Shown: positions 1 to 6,673, counted from the stretch's first letter. The stretch: DNA of 7,913 nucleotides from UBA7328 sp002471345 (GCA_964011275.1 CAXGOB010000131.1:1-7913), one strand, 5' to 3'. A program made the numbers and translations. Notes: generated from the letters alone by a model not told the origin.

Positions 1-196
1 TACACCTGGCTACACGTATACCTTTTCCTTTACACAAGATTTTTTCTGGATCAAGGAATTCAGGAATTTCTGGGGCACCCGAAATTCTCATAATTTCAGG
101 AAATTCAAAAACGCCCTGATTATCGATGACTTGATCAGATTCAGTAGAGTTACAAGACACTATGGCTAAAAGAAAAAAAATGAAAGCATTTCTCAT
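1..196 (-). CDS. Small lipoprotein, N-terminal fragment (3' end lies beyond the window)
   Basis: An open frame starts at ATG 196-194 and runs leftward off the window edge, giving 65 residues. The first 14 residues are a short lipoprotein signal peptide: Met-Arg-Asn, then a hydrophobic run (FIFFLLAIV), then Ser-Cys. The lipobox IVSC puts the acylated cysteine at residue 15. The exposed part begins NSTESD, a polar, flexible linker typical of surface or periplasmic lipoproteins. After it comes a Pro/Glu-rich segment (residues 32-50) and two further cysteines at about 57 and 65. The start is 12 nt downstream of the exonuclease stop codon, so it is probably the next gene of the same transcription unit. 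I do not recognise the mature part, and its function is unknown. The signal peptide and lipobox are seen directly; membrane anchoring is inferred from them. Confidence 0.72.
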   Translation of the reverse strand, partial: MRNAFIFFLLAIVSCNSTESDQVIDNQGVFEFPEIMRISGAPEIPEFLDPEKILCKGKGIRVARC

Positions 197-208
197 AGTA
201 GACTCAAT

Positions 209-1075
209 TCATTGATTATCATACTGTTTACCATATGGTTTCATTAAGTTCTTTACTATCTGTTTTACCTGAGAAGAAAAATCCTTATTTAATATCCACT
301 GATAGTAGTTGTAATCTTTCTTCAAAACTTCTACTACAGGTTGATTAATATATTTACCAAAATTGAAGATTATCTCACCCTCTTTATTCTTTTTGAGTCT
401 CATTGTCACGTCTACAACACTGAAATCAGCCGTAAATTCATGAATAGCACTCATATCGTTCTTAATCGGTGCCTCAGTTTTGATTCCATCACCATCGTAA
501 TAATCCACCCCATCATACTTTTGTATCTGCCCTTTAAGAACAGCAGCAGTAGCTCTGACATCGGCTAAGGCATCGTGAGCATTTTTTAACTCTTCTTGAC
601 AATACATTTTGTATGCTGCTTTGAGGGTACGAGGTTCCATTTTGTAAAATATCTTTTGGACATCGATACTCTTCCTTTTCGTCATATCAAGTACAATTCC
701 CATTCTAGATAATTCTTCCATCAAAATGGGTACATCAAAGCGATCACTATTGTAACCTGACAAATCAGAATCACCTATGAAATCAATTATCTTCTGTCCA
801 ACCTGAGCAAATGTCGGTTTGTTTTTTAGCATATCTGGCGTGATGCCATGTACGTCAATAGCTTCTTGGGAAATAGGAATTCCTGGGTTGATCATCATTT
901 CCATCTCAACAGGATCTCCACCGTTTTTAGGATACTTGATCAAAGCTATTTGGACGATTCTGTCTCGTACCACATTGAGACCAGTAGACTCTATATCAAA
1001 GAAAACCAAATCTCTTTTTAAATTAAACTGAAAATCGTCACTTTTCACTTCCTGCGACGTACTGAATAAATCCAT
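209..1075 (-). CDS. DEDDh-family 3'-5' exonuclease (DnaQ-like) with ExoX-like C-terminal domain
   Basis: A 288-residue cytoplasmic exonuclease that should remove nucleotides from DNA 3' ends with two metal ions. All five DEDDh catalytic residues are visible: D27 and E29 in FFDIEST, D114 in GYNSDRFD, H167 and D172 in AHDALADVR. Residues about 22-188 form the RNase-H-fold exonuclease domain. A linker of about 40 residues follows, then a C-terminal module (about 236-280, starting FNFGKYINQPV, with a Tyr-rich YNYYQW segment) resembling the small domain at the end of exodeoxyribonuclease X-like proteins. I chose the ATG at 1075: an upstream frame to 1150 exists but lies wholly inside apbE and adds 25 residues before the usual family start. 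Even so, the gene overlaps the end of apbE by 38 nt in another frame. It lacks polymerase or PHP domains, so it is a free-standing exonuclease for repair or proofreading rather than part of PolC. The exact substrate cannot be read from the sequence. Confidence 0.9.
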   Translation of the reverse strand: MDLFSTSQEVKSDDFQFNLKRDLVFFDIESTGLNVVRDRIVQIALIKYPKNGGDPVEMEMMINPGIPISQEAIDVHGITPDMLKNKPTFAQVGQKIIDFIGDSDLSGYNSDRFDVPILMEELSRMGIVLDMTKRKSIDVQKIFYKMEPRTLKAAYKMYCQEELKNAHDALADVRATAAVLKGQIQKYDGVDYYDGDGIKTEAPIKNDMSAIHEFTADFSVVDVTMRLKKNKEGEIIFNFGKYINQPVVEVLKKDYNYYQWILNKDFSSQVKQIVKNLMKPYGKQYDNQ

Positions 1076-2057
1076 TTGAATATTTTTTAATGATCGTTCC
1101 TTCTTGATTACTATAAAAAAAACAAGCCTCCACTTCATCCAGTTCTTCAACTAAAATAGATGCTCTTTCTAACCCCATTGCTAAAAAAGCAGTAGCATAA
1201 GCATCAGAGCGCATACAACTCTTGCTGATAACTGTAGTTCCCAGTAAGTCATTCAGACTAGGATATCCTGTATGTGGATCAATGGTATGGCCGTATTTTT
1301 TTCCATCCACAATGTAAAAATTTCTATAATTACCAGAACTCGCTACTCCACTATCAGTTAATTCAACTACACGTGATATATCATCAATAGCCGCTTCAGA
1401 CGAAGGAGTACTGATTCCTACTTTCCATTTTTGACCAGACACATTTAGACCTTTTGCATATACTTCTCTCCCTACTTCTACTAGATAATTTTTACATCCC
1501 TTTTCCTCTAAGGATTCAGCTAAAGCATCTACAGCATATCCTTTGGCAATTGCGCTAAAATCCAACTGAGCAGAAGGAATAGGCTTGTACAAAAAAGATT
1601 CTGAATCAATGATTTTATCCAACCCAACCCCTTTCATCATTTTCTCTACAGCAGTACTATCTATTTCTGAGCGTGCTTTTTTTTCAGTATACCCAAAACC
1701 CCAATAATTAATCAAAGGCATCACACTTGGATCAAAAAAACCTTCAGTCTCCTTATAAACAATCTTTGATGCATTCCAATTTTTAACAAAATGTTGCTTC
1801 CCCGTATCGATTACAAAAACAGTCTCACTTTCATTGTATTGACTAATAGTTGCGGAAGTTATATAGGTAGAAACTTCACTATTAATGTCCTTGAGCAATA
1901 CATCAACATCTCCTTTAATATCATCTCTACCTTGATAAATTATAGAATATGTAGTTCCCATGGTCTTTCCTTTGATGGATTGATATGGTGCTTTTGGTAA
2001 TGAACAATTAGTGTGAAGAAGTGAAATAAAGAAAATGCAAATACTATATCTAATCAT
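1038..2057 (-). CDS. apbE: FAD:protein FMN transferase (ApbE family), predicted lipoprotein
   Basis: Transfers FMN from FAD to a Thr/Ser of target proteins outside the cytoplasm (known ApbE targets include NqrB/NqrC, RnfG/RnfD and FMN_bind proteins); the reaction needs Mg2+. Numbering from ATG 2057 gives 339 residues. Motifs in order: MGTTYS (33-38), DPSVMPLINYWGFG (109-122), SAIAKGYAVD (178-187), SGNYRNF (241-247), HTIDPHTGYP (257-266), and the metal-binding stretch SDAYATA with D285 and T289. The start at 2057 leaves a clean 17-residue lipoprotein signal before C18; the longer frame from 2093 would add 12 charged residues before it and overlap terC more. The lipobox ends Thr-Asn-Cys, with an unusual Asn at -1. 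In the usually double-glycine segment (VEVGREV, 193-199) the second Gly is Arg197. It overlaps terC by 8 nt, so the two are probably translationally coupled. No flavinylation target is encoded in this window. Confidence 0.93.
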   Translation of the reverse strand: MIRYSICIFFISLLHTNCSLPKAPYQSIKGKTMGTTYSIIYQGRDDIKGDVDVLLKDINSEVSTYITSATISQYNESETVFVIDTGKQHFVKNWNASKIVYKETEGFFDPSVMPLINYWGFGYTEKKARSEIDSTAVEKMMKGVGLDKIIDSESFLYKPIPSAQLDFSAIAKGYAVDALAESLEEKGCKNYLVEVGREVYAKGLNVSGQKWKVGISTPSSEAAIDDISRVVELTDSGVASSGNYRNFYIVDGKKYGHTIDPHTGYPSLNDLLGTTVISKSCMRSDAYATAFLAMGLERASILVEELDEVEACFFYSNQEGTIIKKYSNGFIQYVAGSEK

Positions 2058-2907
2058 TGATAATACCTTGCTCTCGCGCTTCTTCTTGAGCACCGTGAAG
2101 TTGAACTGGGTTTACATTTTTCCTAATTCTCATATTTAAGAACTCAACCAATAGTGCAAAAGCTATTGCAAAATATAGGTAGCCCTTAGGTATAGCACCG
2201 ATTTCATTATCCAAAATACTTAAGTGGGCCAAATGCCCGCCTTCCAAGATTAACATAAAGCCTATAAGAATTAAAAATGACAGCCCTAACATCTGAATGG
2301 TAGGATGTTCATTCACAAAGCGACCAACGGGGTTGGCAAATGCCATCATGATTATTACTGAAAGAACTACCGCTATTATCATAATCAGTAGCGCACCATA
2401 CAATCCATTTGTCATACCTACAGCAGTCAAAATAGAATCAAATGAAAAAACAATATTGATTAATGTGATTTGAACAATAGCATTAGTTAACGACGATTTC
2501 TTAGCTGCTCCATTCCCGCCACCTGAATGATCACCTTCAAGTTTATGATGTATTTCAGTTACACTTTTGTACAATAGAAATAATCCTCCTGCCACAAGGA
2601 TCAAACTCTGTCCTGAAAAACCTGCTTGAATCCAACTCTCATCTATTTTTAGCCATGGTTCTTTCATCGCTATCAAAATAGATATACCGAACAGCAATAC
2701 AATACGTAAAATCATAGCCAAAGCAAGTCCAATATTGGTTGCTCTTTGCTGTTGATCTTTTGGTAATTTACTTGAGGCAATTGAGATGAATATTATATTA
2801 TCTACACCCAAAACGATTTCTAAAAAAGTCAAAGTCAAAAGACTCATCCATACTCCAGTGCTACCCCAATTGGGCATATCCATTAAGAATAACGACATCA
2901 TTTCCAT
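2050..2907 (-). CDS. TerC-family integral membrane protein (putative metal-ion exporter)
   Basis: A 285-residue inner-membrane protein with about seven hydrophobic helices (roughly residues 18-42, 56-80, 97-114, 135-153, 157-180, 205-223 and 233-257). The TerC signature is clear: an acidic pair within a helix, FLEIVLGVDNIIF (E30, D36, N37), and a second one, FSFDSILTAVGM (D147). The family was named from tellurite-resistance loci, but members such as Alx/MntP-linked proteins and Bacillus YceF/YkoY are tied to manganese export and metalation of exported enzymes. Here a metal-ion transport role is inferred from family knowledge, not shown. The loop at 119-134 holds three His plus Glu/Asp followed by a Gly run, which could bind metal. 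The start is ATG 2907, 3 nt after the preceding gene; Met3 and Met4 are alternatives. No other ter genes (terB, terD, terZ) are nearby, so it should not be called a tellurite-resistance gene. Confidence 0.92.
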   Translation of the reverse strand: MEMMSLFLMDMPNWGSTGVWMSLLTLTFLEIVLGVDNIIFISIASSKLPKDQQQRATNIGLALAMILRIVLLFGISILIAMKEPWLKIDESWIQAGFSGQSLILVAGGLFLLYKSVTEIHHKLEGDHSGGGNGAAKKSSLTNAIVQITLINIVFSFDSILTAVGMTNGLYGALLIMIIAVVLSVIIMMAFANPVGRFVNEHPTIQMLGLSFLILIGFMLILEGGHLAHLSILDNEIGAIPKGYLYFAIAFALLVEFLNMRIRKNVNPVQLHGAQEEAREQGIIND

Positions 2908-2910
2908 TGA

Positions 2911-3453
2911 TTAACTTTCTTGTTGTGATGGCTGAGTAACGCCAAATCCAATTTTATTTAATTGCGGAGAAGGAACATCGTCATCGTAATTTTCCCAATT
3001 GATTAGTTCCTTAAAAAAATCATCAAAATTACTCAATATCAAGTCTTCATTAAATTCAGGTGGCGCAAATATTCCTATCATTTTAGGAGGTTGAGGTTGC
3101 ATCAATCCTTCGATTAATGGAAACGTCATCCACACTTGTATTTTTCCATTAAAAATCTGACTAAAGCTGAGTGAACCCATGTCTTTTATTATGCTTCGCT
3201 TTGCTCCTCCTTCGAAAGTCTCTGCTATGCCACTCACAGATTTTCCTAAATAAATCGATATGGTTTGTAAATTTTCAAACTGGTCTTCTACTTCAACTCT
3301 CGCATCTACACCTGTTTGCTTAAGTACACTTTGCACCCCATCCAATATGAACTTTTTCAAATTCTTACCCCATGCTTCACGATAATTCATGACTTGATCC
3401 AAAATATCTCTATACTTATCGGCACGTTCTTTCAGAGCTGTGTACTTCTTCAT
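2911..3453 (-). CDS. Conserved-looking protein of unknown function, first gene of the terC-apbE unit
   Basis: A 180-residue soluble protein that I cannot assign to a family. It has no signal peptide or membrane segment. Residues 1-46 are Lys/Glu/Asp-rich and probably helical (ALKERADKYRDILDQV, then NLKKFILDGVQSVLKQ). Residues about 51-70 and 95-130 alternate hydrophobic and polar residues as in beta-strands (RVEVEDQF, TISIYLGK, KIQVWMTFPL, KMIGIFAPPEF). An acidic helix-like stretch follows (about 133-155, rich in Asp, Glu and Phe), and the tail is Pro/Gln/Ser-rich and probably disordered. The frame is open end to end with codon use like its neighbours, so it is a real gene. It starts at ATG 3453 just downstream of a -7-like promoter and ends 3 nt before terC, so it probably leads the transcription unit. 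A link to TerC or membrane-enzyme function is only suggested by position. Confidence 0.8.
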   Translation of the reverse strand: MKKYTALKERADKYRDILDQVMNYREAWGKNLKKFILDGVQSVLKQTGVDARVEVEDQFENLQTISIYLGKSVSGIAETFEGGAKRSIIKDMGSLSFSQIFNGKIQVWMTFPLIEGLMQPQPPKMIGIFAPPEFNEDLILSNFDDFFKELINWENYDDDVPSPQLNKIGFGVTQPSQQES

Positions 3454-3471
3454 TGCATAATTTTATGAGTG

Positions 3472-3479
3472 CAAAGATA
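3472..3479 (-). promoter_or_regulatory. Putative Bacteroidota -7 promoter element (TAnnTTTG)
   Basis: Read on the minus strand the octamer is TATCTTTG, a full match to the Bacteroidota primary sigma factor -7 consensus TAnnTTTG. It lies in the 75-nt gap between coaX and the 180-residue gene, 18 nt before the ATG at 3453, implying a very short 5' leader. I see no TTTG/TTG -33 box at the usual 19-21 nt upstream, so the call rests on the -7 element and its position. It would drive the unit containing the unknown gene, terC, apbE, the exonuclease and the lipoprotein. Confidence 0.5.
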
Positions 3480-3528
3480 AAAGGTGTGAGGAGTATTGGG
3501 TATTTGACTTTAGCTTTTATTCCATCTT

Positions 3529-4302
3529 TCATTTGGTCTTGATATCTTTCCACATCAAGTACAATCCATCCATAGTTAGATTACGATCCACTTTATAAAA
3601 GACTTCTTTTAACTCATCCATAATAAATGACAATCCACCTGTAGCAATTAATTTGTAATCATTTGAAAGCTCTGATCTTATCTTTGAGGACATTTCTTTT
3701 ACCATTCCAACATATCCCCACAAAATACCAGCTTGCATAGCATGGATTGTGTCATTTCCTAAAACGCTTTCTGGCAATTCAAGTGGAATATCAGGTAGCT
3801 GAGCTGTATTCGCAACAAGAGCTTTCATAGCTGTTTTAATACCAGGAGCAATACTGACACCTAATATTTTTCCAGCATCATTTACTGTAGTAATGGTCAT
3901 TGCTGTTCCAAAATCTACCACCGATACTTTACCTCCATATTTTTTGTATCCTGCATAGGCATTTGCTACTAAGTCCGTTCCTATCTGATGGGGTCTTGGC
4001 ACTTTAAAACTTAATGATTCATAAAGATCAGGCCCAACAATAGTGACATCAAGATCATATCTTTTAGTTAAAATATCGTAAAATACAGGTCTCAACGTTG
4101 GCACAACAGAACTCAAAATGACACCCTCTATTGAAGAAGTATCAATTGAATCCTCAAAGAAAATATCTGCGATTTCTTTATTATAAAATAACTCTGCTTG
4201 CTCGTCTTTTTGAGTATTTATACGCCACAGATGGCTCCATTCATCACCTTGTCTTATGGCCATCACTACATTAGAATTTCCAATATCTATTGCTAACATC
4301 AT
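3529..4302 (-). CDS. coaX: Type III pantothenate kinase
   Basis: Phosphorylates pantothenate with ATP, the first step of coenzyme A synthesis in the cytoplasm. At 257 residues it has the usual CoaX length and the ASKHA-fold motifs: phosphate-binding DIGNSN (6-11), SSVVP (64-68), the pantothenate-site segment HQIGTDLVANA (105-115) with catalytic Asp110, VVDFGTAMT (128-136), APGI (152-155), the adenosine-side segment LGNDTIHAMQAG (171-182), and ATGG (220-223). Family members need a monovalent cation and, unlike type I kinases, are not inhibited by CoA. The start is ATG 4302; the adjacent ATG at 4299 would remove only one Met. It begins 5 nt after the ATP-grasp gene, so the two are probably co-transcribed. 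Its 3' end is followed by a 75-nt gap in which I see no stem-loop terminator. Confidence 0.96.
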   Translation of the reverse strand: MMLAIDIGNSNVVMAIRQGDEWSHLWRINTQKDEQAELFYNKEIADIFFEDSIDTSSIEGVILSSVVPTLRPVFYDILTKRYDLDVTIVGPDLYESLSFKVPRPHQIGTDLVANAYAGYKKYGGKVSVVDFGTAMTITTVNDAGKILGVSIAPGIKTAMKALVANTAQLPDIPLELPESVLGNDTIHAMQAGILWGYVGMVKEMSSKIRSELSNDYKLIATGGLSFIMDELKEVFYKVDRNLTMDGLYLMWKDIKTK

Positions 4303-4307
4303 AATAT

Positions 4308-5309
4308 CTAATTCGTAGTTTGTCTTTTTAATGATTTTGCTGCTTCTATTCCGTCCTTTGCAGATGGCAGGCTATATGATCCACTTAATTGTTCTTTAGC
4401 GATTGAATTGAGTATTTTCCAATGCTCACTTATTACTTCCCAAATCTTAATCCATGACATCTCCGGTTCATAGATATGAAGAGGCTCTGACTTAACACCA
4501 TTAATCTCCATCACTTTAAACTTGCCATTTTTCACATCAGCAATACTATTCGCTTTAAGGTCAATACGTCCAAAATTTATTCCTTGTAAATGATTAAAAA
4601 ATTGCCTCCCAGTTTCTATAAGTGATTCATCAATAGAATCATTTCTTGAGTAAAATTTAGACCCCCTTGAATAATTTCCAACATGATCAACTATAATCTT
4701 TTGACCTTTGGGTATTATGGTATCCAAATCTTCTTTTTTCTTATTCAAAACATATCCTAAATCTAAAAAAGCATTGGCATTTTCCTCTATCAAAGCTTTT
4801 AAGTTAGATTTTCCATCTCCCATTACATATGGCAATATCTTTTCTACAAACGAACTCACTCCATATTTTTGAGATTTAGGCATTCTATAGAAAAGGAATG
4901 CAAATTCTCTTTCATGATTTAAGAATTCTTGAACTAATACTTCCTTTTCTTCAAATTGGCCTAAAACTCGATGAAGTTCTTTCTCATCATCAACTCTTTT
5001 GACCATAAAACCTTTATAACCTATATCTGGCTTTACAATTAAAGGAAATGTAAGGTTATTCGCTTTTATAAGCTCTGAAATATCTGAATTCTGTGCTTGG
5101 AATACTATTGTTTTAGGTAAATAATGATCAGGTATCATCGTGTAGATGTCACTTTTTCTATCATCTAACATACCACCTAAATGCATCGCAGGATTCACAG
5201 CAGAAAAGAAAGTTATAGACTGAAATCGTATAGACGAAATCAACCAATGTATCCAGGAACGGATATAAAATAATTTAGAAACCCAATATCCTTTATCTCT
5301 TATTTTCAA
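4308..5309 (-). CDS. ATP-grasp ligase-like protein of unknown substrate, probable TTG start
   Basis: A 333-residue protein with the ATP-grasp fold of D-Ala-D-Ala ligase and cyanophycin-synthetase relatives, which join a carboxylate to an amine or similar nucleophile through an acylphosphate. Visible parts: LIVKPDIGYKGF (90-101), with nucleotide-binding Lys93 and a glycine loop; VLVQEFL (124-130), the hinge; GDGKSNL (164-170); and the metal triad D250 (GRIDLK), E268 and N270 (MEING). The N-terminal 40 residues (GYW, then aromatic and hydrophobic residues up to AVNPAMHLGG) resemble the start of annotated ATP-grasp homologues. No in-frame ATG precedes residue 42, so translation probably begins at TTG 5309, shortly after an in-frame stop at 5318-5316. 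No peptide-synthesis or capsule genes flank it, so the substrate is unknown. Being 5 nt upstream of coaX suggests co-expression, not necessarily a shared pathway. Confidence 0.85.
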   Translation of the reverse strand: MKIRDKGYWVSKLFYIRSWIHWLISSIRFQSITFFSAVNPAMHLGGMLDDRKSDIYTMIPDHYLPKTIVFQAQNSDISELIKANNLTFPLIVKPDIGYKGFMVKRVDDEKELHRVLGQFEEKEVLVQEFLNHEREFAFLFYRMPKSQKYGVSSFVEKILPYVMGDGKSNLKALIEENANAFLDLGYVLNKKKEDLDTIIPKGQKIIVDHVGNYSRGSKFYSRNDSIDESLIETGRQFFNHLQGINFGRIDLKANSIADVKNGKFKVMEINGVKSEPLHIYEPEMSWIKIWEVISEHWKILNSIAKEQLSGSYSLPSAKDGIEAAKSLKRQTTN

Positions 5310-5399
5310 AATACATCAAGGGCTGTGACATAAGATAAAGCTAATACATTGGAACCATAAAATTATACTCTATCAAATATGAAAGAAAGCACTGTGAAA
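5310..5399. other. Intergenic gap between metK and the ATP-grasp gene
   Basis: A 90-nt AT-rich gap. On the minus strand it holds a TTTG at 5377-5374 that could be a -33 box, but no TAnnTTTG lies 19-21 nt downstream of it. I see no strong stem-loop with a T tract that would end metK transcription, and no riboswitch-like structure. It is the longest non-coding stretch in the window and the most likely place for a separate promoter for the ATP-grasp/coaX pair, but no element can be named with confidence. Confidence 0.4.
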
Positions 5400-6656
5400 C
5401 TATACTAAATCGAATGCACCTTTGACTTTATCCACATAGTCCAATTTCTCCCATGTAAATGTTTCCACTTCCTTCGTAAGGGTGTTCCCACTCCCATCTT
5501 TGAAAGTAACTTTTTTTACTTCTGGGGTTCTGCCCATATGACCATAAGCGGCAGATTCGCTATAGATGGGTTCTCGAAGTTTAAGCCTTTGTTCAATAGC
5601 ATAAGGTCTCATATCAAATACCTCCATCACTTTATCGGCAATTTGAGAATCTGATAATGACACTTTGGATGAGCCATTGGTATTGACATAGATATTAGTA
5701 GGTTTTGCAACTCCTATAGCATAAGAAACCTGAACTAATACCTCATCACAAACACCAGCAGCAACTAAATTTTTGGCAACATGCCGTGTAGCATAAGCCG
5801 CTGACCGATCTACTTTAGAAGGATCTTTACCAGAAAATGCTCCACCACCATGAGCTCCTTTTCCACCGTAAGTGTCCACGATTATTTTTCTTCCAGTCAG
5901 CCCTGTATCTCCATGAGGCCCACCAATGACAAATTTACCAGTTGGATTGATGTGATATGTAATATTATCAGTAAACAGTCCTTGAACTTCTGAGCCACAT
6001 TGAGCCTTGATTCTAGGAATGACAGTATTGATTACATCACTCTTTATTTGGGCTAACATCTTCTCTTCTTCGTCAAAATCATCATGTTGAGTCGACACCA
6101 CAATACTATCTATTCTAATGGGCTTGTGATCATCACTATATTCTATAGTTACTTGAGATTTAGAATCAGGTCTTAGGTAGGTCATTTCCTTGCCCCCTTT
6201 TCTAATAGTTGCCATCTCCAGTAATATTTTATGAGAGAGGTCTAATGCCAAAGGCATATAGTTTTCAGTCTCATTAGTCGCATATCCAAACATCATCCCT
6301 TGATCTCCAGCTCCTTGGTCTTCTGGATTAGCTCTTTCTACTCCTCTATTTATATCATCAGATTGCTCGTGTATAGATGAAAATATTCCACATGAATTAG
6401 CCTCAAACATGTACTCGGACTTATTATATCCTATTCTTTTGATTACATCTCTGGCAATTTGCTGTACATCAAGGTATGTAGATGATTTAACCTCTCCTGC
6501 AAGAACTACTTGGCCTGTAGTAACTAATGTTTCACAAGCTACTTTTGACATTGGGTCAAAAGCAATAAAGTGATCTACTAGAGCATCTGAAATCTGATCT
6601 GAAACTTTATCTGGATGTCCTTCTGATACTGATTCTGAAGTAAATAAATATGGCAT
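5400..6656 (-). CDS. metK: S-adenosylmethionine synthetase (methionine adenosyltransferase)
   Basis: Makes S-adenosylmethionine from methionine and ATP, releasing phosphate and diphosphate; a cytoplasmic, usually tetrameric Mg2+/K+ enzyme. The 418-residue sequence carries the three-domain MetK pattern: SEGHPDK (11-17) with catalytic His14 and metal-binding Asp16; signature 1, GAGDQGMMFGY (115-125); the loop DNITYHINPTGKF (230-242); GGPHGDTGLTGRK (245-257); signature 2, GGGAFSGKD (270-278); then KVDRSAAY (281-288). Near the C terminus about 23 residues (377-399) sit between YGHMGR and FTWEKLDYVD, where the E. coli enzyme has only a few; I take this as the form usual in Bacteroidota. The start is ATG 6656, giving MPYLFTSESV, the expected family beginning. 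It lies 17 nt after the FAH-family gene, which leaves no room for a SAM riboswitch. Confidence 0.98.
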   Translation of the reverse strand: MPYLFTSESVSEGHPDKVSDQISDALVDHFIAFDPMSKVACETLVTTGQVVLAGEVKSSTYLDVQQIARDVIKRIGYNKSEYMFEANSCGIFSSIHEQSDDINRGVERANPEDQGAGDQGMMFGYATNETENYMPLALDLSHKILLEMATIRKGGKEMTYLRPDSKSQVTIEYSDDHKPIRIDSIVVSTQHDDFDEEEKMLAQIKSDVINTVIPRIKAQCGSEVQGLFTDNITYHINPTGKFVIGGPHGDTGLTGRKIIVDTYGGKGAHGGGAFSGKDPSKVDRSAAYATRHVAKNLVAAGVCDEVLVQVSYAIGVAKPTNIYVNTNGSSKVSLSDSQIADKVMEVFDMRPYAIEQRLKLREPIYSESAAYGHMGRTPEVKKVTFKDGSGNTLTKEVETFTWEKLDYVDKVKGAFDLV

Positions 6657-6673
6657 AATATAATCTGATATTT

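Noticed and set aside
341..568. Plus-strand open frame of 75 codons
   Set aside because: It lies entirely antisense to the exonuclease gene, encodes a sequence with no recognisable motif, and the minus-strand frame carries all five catalytic residues.
819..1031. Plus-strand open frame of 70 codons
   Set aside because: It is antisense to the conserved N-terminal exonuclease domain and shows no family features of its own.
1076..1150. N-terminal extension of the exonuclease to an upstream ATG at 1150
   Set aside because: These 25 codons lie wholly within apbE in another frame and add residues not expected before the family's usual N terminus.
1791..2000. Plus-strand open frame of 69 codons
   Set aside because: It is antisense to the N-terminal part of apbE; no start context or motif supports it.
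2058..2093. Upstream start for apbE at 2093
   Set aside because: It would put 12 mostly charged residues ahead of a compact lipoprotein signal peptide and deepen the overlap with terC; ATG 2057 gives a normal signal length.
2050..2907. Tellurite-resistance locus
   Set aside because: Only a TerC-family protein is present; no terB, terD, terE or terZ genes lie nearby, and lone TerC proteins are better explained as metal-ion transporters.
6657..6673. SAM riboswitch upstream of metK
   Set aside because: Only 17 nt separate metK from the preceding gene, too short for any known SAM riboswitch.
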